From Thysanoteuthis rhombus (lineage: Eukaryota; Mollusca; Cephalopoda; Oegopsida; Thysanoteuthidae), in the NCBI GenBank assembly GCA_963457665.1, contig OY735234.1:2628003-2692002 (forward strand): a DNA stretch of 64,000 nt, in the 5' to 3' direction. Position 1 is the first letter of the stretch, and every line of letters begins with the position of its first letter. The notes under the pieces were generated by a model. That model was given only the letters and a program-made list of their open reading frames with translations. It was not told the origin of the DNA and made no database searches. Position numbers and translations under genes: made by a program. Shown one piece after another: positions 58,914-64,000 of the stretch.

Positions 58914-59092
58914 TCTTATATATATATATATATATATCTTTTTCAATTTTTTCAAAATTTCAATTTTTTCAAAATTTCAATTTTTTCAAAATTTCAATTT
59001 TTTCAAAATTTCAATTTTTTCAAAATTTCAATTTTTTCAAAATTTCAATTTATTAACATATCAATTTTCTTAATTTCAAATTTTTCAAAATC
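58914..59092. repeat. (TA)n and 17-bp minisatellite
   Basis: TA at 58914-58938, then about six exact copies of a 17-bp AT-rich unit (AATTTTTTCAAAATTTC) to about 59051 and diverged copies to 59092. Confidence 0.95.
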
Positions 59093-60838
59093 ATGATAAA
59101 AAACATCTGTTATCTAAATTCGTATGGCGGCTGATAAAACTAACCATGTCCGACGAAGATGTTTCACCCCCCCCCCCAAAAAAAACAGTCTCCCGATGGC
59201 ATGAACTCCAGACAACCACGGATTTTTAACAACCGTAGAAACAGAGAGAAAAAAAATAACCACACCCGATAATATACCATGGAATACAAGCGTTTCCACA
59301 CGATCGCCAAGCCGGACTCTCGCTTGACTCGATGGTCAAAAATACACCCACTCATTAACTGAAGGCAGCTGAAAATTTGTTGTTGATCTCTTCATCCTCC
59401 TCCTCCTCCTCCTCCTCATTATAAGTCTTCCATTGTATTTTCATCATTTCATTATGATTGACTGTCTGTCTGTAACTGGCAGTTGCTGATATTCATCATG
59501 TATACCTATCAGCACACAAGGCATTGCTGTGTTTAGTTTTAAGTAGTTTGGATTTACAGTTCTCAAGGAAACCAATAAAAAGGAATATGTGTCTATAATG
59601 TCCGCTTCATGTCAGCCATTGAACGAAATTATCTCCCTTGACTTGCACTCTTTAATAATTGCTAATTACGGTTACAATATTTCAATCATGCATTTCATTC
59701 ACTCAAAATCATTTTACACTCGACTGAATACTCGCCATAACGGTTGAACAAGATTGATGTATAAAAATTATTGAAAGAGACAGATAAATAGATAGATAGA
59801 TATAAATCAGGGTAATTTTTCGGTACAGGAACCCATGCCATTTTCAGCATTTTAAACCATCGGCAATACTTGCTACGAAAGTTCATACGCGTAAATTGCT
59901 TCTGCTTTTAAAAAAACTTGGTTTTTCAGGATGTATTTCAATTGAAAGCATACAAAATATATCATTAGCAGTAACACTTAATAATACATTTTTTCTCTCA
60001 GGAGAAGATATTTTTTCTCCCAAGAACTTTAAAAAAAAATAATTCAGCAAATGAATTAGAATGAATCAATCTTATTAACTTTTTATTCATGAATATCCCA
60101 GACTTTTTGTGATCTTATTCTGACGGGTCTATTAATAACATATAGATTGCTCAGAACTTGGATGTTTCTAGATGTTTTTAAACTTTATTTTTGATGTTTT
60201 TCAGTGGAAAACGCCAATAATGTCATGTGACATGACTGCAAATGTTGACGCTACGACTGCTCATTTATTGACTGTGATGCCGAATTCAACGTTCACTTAA
60301 AAATTATGTTATGGTCACTTATAACCATAATTGAAAAAATCGATATGTGTGTGCGTGTGTATGTGTGAGAGTTTATGGATGGATATGCACTGCGATTACC
60401 TGACAAATGGCCATTTTACAAAGTGAACATTGTCCCGATATATTGGTAGGCACACAAGTCAGTGCAGAGTCAAGTTTCAAGCTTGGATCGGCAGTTCTCG
60501 AGAAATCTTATAAAAATAAACATACATAAAATTTATGGATTATAGATCTTTTATCTAAGTAATTGATCTAAATTTAGATATAAATATCTAAATTGGCAAC
60601 ACTGATGAAAAGTAACCGAAATACTTCGAAGCCGTAGTTTCGTCTATCGAACGGAGAATCATTTTATAGGATTATTATGGCAGGCTGCTACACACATAAA
60701 CTCAGACCTCTTCCAAACATGCACCTTTTAGTTCGGACACTGCTCTGATGTACTGTAATTTTTCAATTCTATATGACCCTTCCTCTTTTATTTCTTCAAC
60801 CAAATTCTCTCTCTGCACACGCACACGTTTATCCGTAT
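59093..60838. other. No gene recognised; (TCC)n and dispersed repeats
   Basis: C run of ten at 59167-59176, (TCC)n at 59396-59416, GATA at 59789-59800. Related fragments at 59545-59590 and 60440-60515 (see 40.25 kb). No coding motif. Confidence 0.4.
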
Positions 60839-60910
60839 GTACACACACACACACACACACATATATATAAACATTCATATTCATATGTATGTCATAGGCA
60901 CGCACACACA

Positions 60911-60969
<59 letters not shown>

Positions 60970-61020
60970 TGGTGTCAGCACACATATACATACATACTTA
61001 TATAAATATAATTATTACCG

Positions 61021-61074
<54 letters not shown>

Positions 61075-61122
61075 GTACGTACGTACGTACGTATGTATGT
61101 ATGTATGTATGTATGTATGTAT
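60839..61122. repeat. CA, TA, ACGT and ATGT microsatellites
   Basis: (CA)n 60840-60861, (TA)n 60914-60965, (TA)n 61023-61072, then (ACGT)n 61073-61091 passing into (ATGT)n to 61120. The ACGT run is CpG-dense yet intact. Confidence 0.9.
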
Positions 61123-61430
61123 ATGAAATACTAGCTTACAGCGATGTTTGACACCCAAAACAGACTTCTCAACAAAGCAAGGCACTTTCATCCTTTTTTG
61201 ATAATTTCATGACTTAGGCTTTTAAACGTGGAAAATTTTTAAAAAGTCAAAGATGAAAAAAATTTTTCCATTTTAATCCCTCGAAGGCCTTTTAAAAAAT
61301 GAAAAAAACAACAAACAAACAAAAAAGAAAAAAAAAACCCTATTCACATTTATTTCGCCTCCATCACCTCTGCTGACTGACGCACGTCTTAAATTCAGTT
61401 TTCTTTCTATACCTTTTTCCCTAGCGCTCT
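61123..61430. other. A-rich stretch, no feature recognised
   Basis: A-rich with AAAC repeats at 61300-61340. Confidence 0.4.
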
Positions 61431-62816
61431 TTCCCTACATCTCTTGAAACTTCTCACTCTTTCTAATCACCATTTTCTCACTCATCTTTTTTTTGCTTAC
61501 CTTGTGCCGCTCGACACCTCTCTCGTTCTCCCGCCCCCGTCAACCTTTTGCCCCCAAAGTCCCGAGCATTCTGCTATTTTCACTTTCACTTTCACTTTCA
61601 CTTTCCCTACCCCAACCTGACTTTCTTTCTGTCATCTTCATCCCTCTTCCACTATCTTATTCCCCACTCTCCCCTTCCATGACGCCTTGAACACCCCCCC
61701 CATCTCTGCCCGCCTGCCTTTCGTCCCAGGTTGCATTGATTCTCGTCAATAACATCTCATTGCTAATGTCACCCGGTGCTTTTGTTCAATCGCCTTTAGT
61801 TCTTTGACTTTTATAGACTATTTTAAAGCTTTTTATTTATTTAAATATTTTTCAATTTTTTAAATATTTAAAAAGCAACTCTTTCTCCTCCTCCAGTCTT
61901 CTTTCAGTAACACCTCTTTCTACTTCTTCTACCTATCTACCTTTCTTTGGTCTTTGTCGTTGCTTACGATACTTTCTCAGCATCTCTTTCTATCTTGTTC
62001 CACTTGTATCTCATAGCTTTTCCTTTTCCTTCGTTTTGACCCTCTCACTGTTTGACTATGTACATTCTCTTTCTTCTTGCTATTACTCCCTTTTTCTTCT
62101 AATGATCCATCTTTCTTACCTCTCGATGCCATCTTTTGTGATGTCTCTCGTGTCGCCTATCCTCCTCTAAAGACCAATGTTCTCTTCTACATCATACTTC
62201 AAGAATACTCCACAATCTTTCCTTTCTATCTGTGTCTCACCTTCTTGCTTAATATGTAGATTTCTCTTCTTTTTTTGCTTCTATCTTCTCTTTTTATGTC
62301 TCAGCCATTCTCGCTCTCTTGTATTATGCTTCCTTATTTTATTCCTTATTCCTTTAGTCGTCTGCACTCATTCAGTTTTTATGAAATTATCTTTTTATTC
62401 TTCATTTCTGTTTTTTTTTCCTTCCTTCTATCTCTATTCATTCTCACTTCAATTAGTCTTTCATAATTCTTCTTTTCCCGTTCTGTTTCGTAGCTGCTGC
62501 TCCGCCGTCTTCTCTCATCTTTTTTTATTTTTTCTATCTTTCCATAACAACCTCATCTTTTTGTTGCAACCACCAGAACGCCAACATGTGAATAAAGAAC
62601 AAGCTTTTAACTAATAGAAATTCTGTTATTTGATTATTGCATTTCTTCTATTTTTCTTTCTTTCCTTCTTCCTTTCTCTATCACTCGTTCTGTCTTTCTT
62701 TCTCCCTTACTTTCTTCCTCTCTATCTGTCACACTTCCTTTCTATCACATTTTCTTTCTTCCTTCCTCTCTATCTGTCATGCTTTCTTTCTATCTTTCTT
62801 TCTTTCTTTCTTTTTT

Positions 62817-62864
<48 letters not shown>

Positions 62865-63420
62865 TCGTTCTTTCTTTCTGTCACGCTTTCTTTCCTTCTT
62901 TTCTTCTTTTCGTCCATTTGTCTGTCATATTTTCTTTCTCTTTGTTTTTTCTTTCTTTCTATCACACATTCTTTCTTTCTTCCCTCCTTTCTGTCCGTCT
63001 GTCACACATATTTTCTTCATTTCTTCCTTTCTGTCTGTCAGTCGGTCAGTAATATTTTTTTTCTTTCTTCATATCTTTTTTTCTTCCATCCTTTCTATCT
63101 GTTTTGATGTCTCACTTTCTTTCTTGCTTTCTCTCTTTCCTTCTTTCTGTCTCTCTGTCGATCATATTTTCTTTCTTTCTATCTTTCTTTCTTTCTGTCT
63201 ATCTGTTTGGCTATCACGCTTTCTTCCTATCTTTCTATCATCCGCTCTTTCTTTCTTTCTTCGTTCATGTCTCTCTGTCTGTCATATCTCTTTCTTCCTT
63301 TCTGTATGTCTGTTTGGCTGTCACACCTCCTTTCTTTCTTTCTTACTTTCTTTCTTTCTTTCTTTGACTCAATTATTTCCCTCCACACACAATTGTTCCA
63401 TTTTCCACCATTTCCCCTGC
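61431..63420. repeat. 2-kb pyrimidine tract
   Basis: Almost all C and T on the + strand. (CACTTT)n, four copies, at 61579-61605. (CTTT)n with CTGTC interruptions at 62640-63365, longest near 62790-62878, in a loose ~60-100-bp pattern of CTTT runs ending CTGTCTGTC. Predicted F/L/S-rich proteins are artefacts. An AT palindrome (TATTTAAATATTTTTCAATT, then TTTTAAATATTTAAAAAG) lies at 61835-61875. Confidence 0.85.
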
Positions 63421-63514
63421 TACTTCTGATATTAATAGTATTAAAAGAACATTTTTGATTTCTTGCCCTTTTTTTAATACTATATTTAAACGACAAATGA
63501 AGAATTTAATACAC

Positions 63515-63778
63515 TGAAATGTCACTCGCGGATCCTCCCCACCTTTTTCGAGAGATCTAATTACCTCTTCTTATCTATCTGGCGTCTTTTTTCTACCCTC
63601 ATATTCTCCCCCCTTCACTCCTTACCCTGCTGCATGCTACTCGTCCGCGCGACTCCTGACTGCTCATCGGCCCTTCTTTCCATGCAAGCTCTTCGAGAAA
63701 GATGGCGCTTGTGATGTCAGTGTGGATAACACTTCGCATTACCCTTCAACGCTTCTCGACGAAGTACTGAGAGTAAGT
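63515..63778 (+). other. Candidate exon or promoter patch
   Basis: A CpG-richer island in the pyrimidine zone. One frame is open from about 63517 to a consensus donor AGA|GTAAGT at 63773, ending CKLFEKDGACDVSVDNTS then HYPSTLLDEVLR. A possible acceptor is TTCTTTCCATGCAAG, ending at 63688. AAGATGGCGCTTG at 63700-63712 is YY1-like and holds an ATG in another frame (22 codons). No homologue is recognised. Confidence 0.25.
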
Positions 63779-64000
63779 GCCTAGTCGATCAGAGAGAGAA
63801 AAATCAGGAATTAAAAATTAAAAATTTTGAAATAGGAAGAAAAATACTTCGTTAGTGATTTCTCACTTTCTATCTATTCCTCTATTAAATTCTTTGCCAT
63901 TTTCCTGACTCTCACTGCACACAAACTACCCCCTCTCTCATTCTTTCTCTCTTTCTTTCTATATATCATTCTTTCTCCCTTTCTTTCTTCCTTTCTTTTT
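63779..64000. repeat. AT-rich then CT/CTTT tract
   Basis: Unassigned to about 63900, then pyrimidine-rich with CTTT repeats to the window edge. Confidence 0.7.

Noticed and set aside
61579-61605. Interferon-response-like element (GAAAGT repeats on the minus strand)
   Set aside because: A four-copy hexanucleotide inside a 2-kb pyrimidine tract; chance is the simpler explanation.
62630-63429. 140-216-codon F/L/S-rich frames
   Set aside because: Low-complexity translation of (CTTT)n in overlapping frames.

Overview
The window looks like intergenic or intronic DNA from an animal with a large, repeat-rich, AT-rich genome. A lophotrochozoan, most likely a cephalopod mollusc such as an octopus, fits best. 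This is inference from three things: very dense (TA)n, (GA)n, (CA)n and (CTTT)n microsatellites; RTE-type LINEs that end in (TGA)n; and a mix of tRNA-derived SINEs, LINEs with restriction-like endonucleases, hAT and mariner relics. I found no host protein-coding gene with a recognisable domain, no intact rRNA or tRNA gene, no CRISPR array and no LTR or capsid-bearing element.

Layout. 1-9.3 kb: a pyrimidine tract, a dead mariner (1.2-2.0 kb), an RTE end (2.1-2.7 kb), and a (TA)n zone containing tRNA-derived SINE heads and a small hairpin element (5.9-8.8 kb). 9.35-12.44 kb: a 3.1-kb minisatellite of about 140 copies of a 22-bp unit whose minus strand is almost free of stops in all three frames. 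12.4-16.3 kb: two more RTE pieces, a 5S-rRNA-derived element and the best SINE copy. 16.3-22.4 kb: microsatellite-rich DNA and a triplicated ~200-bp block. 22.4-28.5 kb: a promoter-like CpG patch, a hAT MITE with target-site duplication, and one copy of a TA-flanked MITE. 28.7-31.0 kb: several pieces of a LINE with a restriction-like endonuclease, one abutting a second 5S-derived element. 31.3-36.2 kb: a hAT element carrying an RTE piece, a CR1-like LINE interrupted by a related composite, and a ~145-bp-arm inverted repeat. 37.5-39.4 kb: three RTE pieces. 43.6-48.0 kb: a second MITE copy, a hAT-like MITE and a decayed hAT transposase. 51.5-53.6 kb: another restriction-endonuclease LINE end and a tRNA-Val-derived SINE. 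54.3-55.4 kb: an NRF1-like site, a possible first exon, and a nested palindrome of microsatellites. 56.5-64.0 kb: microsatellites, a 17-bp minisatellite, a 2-kb pyrimidine tract, and a CpG-richer patch with a possible splice donor at the right edge.

Nearly everything that can be named is a decayed, non-autonomous or tandemly repeated element. Most long open frames are low-complexity translations of repeats or lie antisense to LINE fragments, so none is called as a gene. The points most worth following up are the stop-poor 22-bp minisatellite, the pair of 5S-derived elements, the re-used hAT/RTE composite, the large inverted repeats, and three candidate promoter or first-exon patches near 22.5, 54.5 and 63.7 kb.
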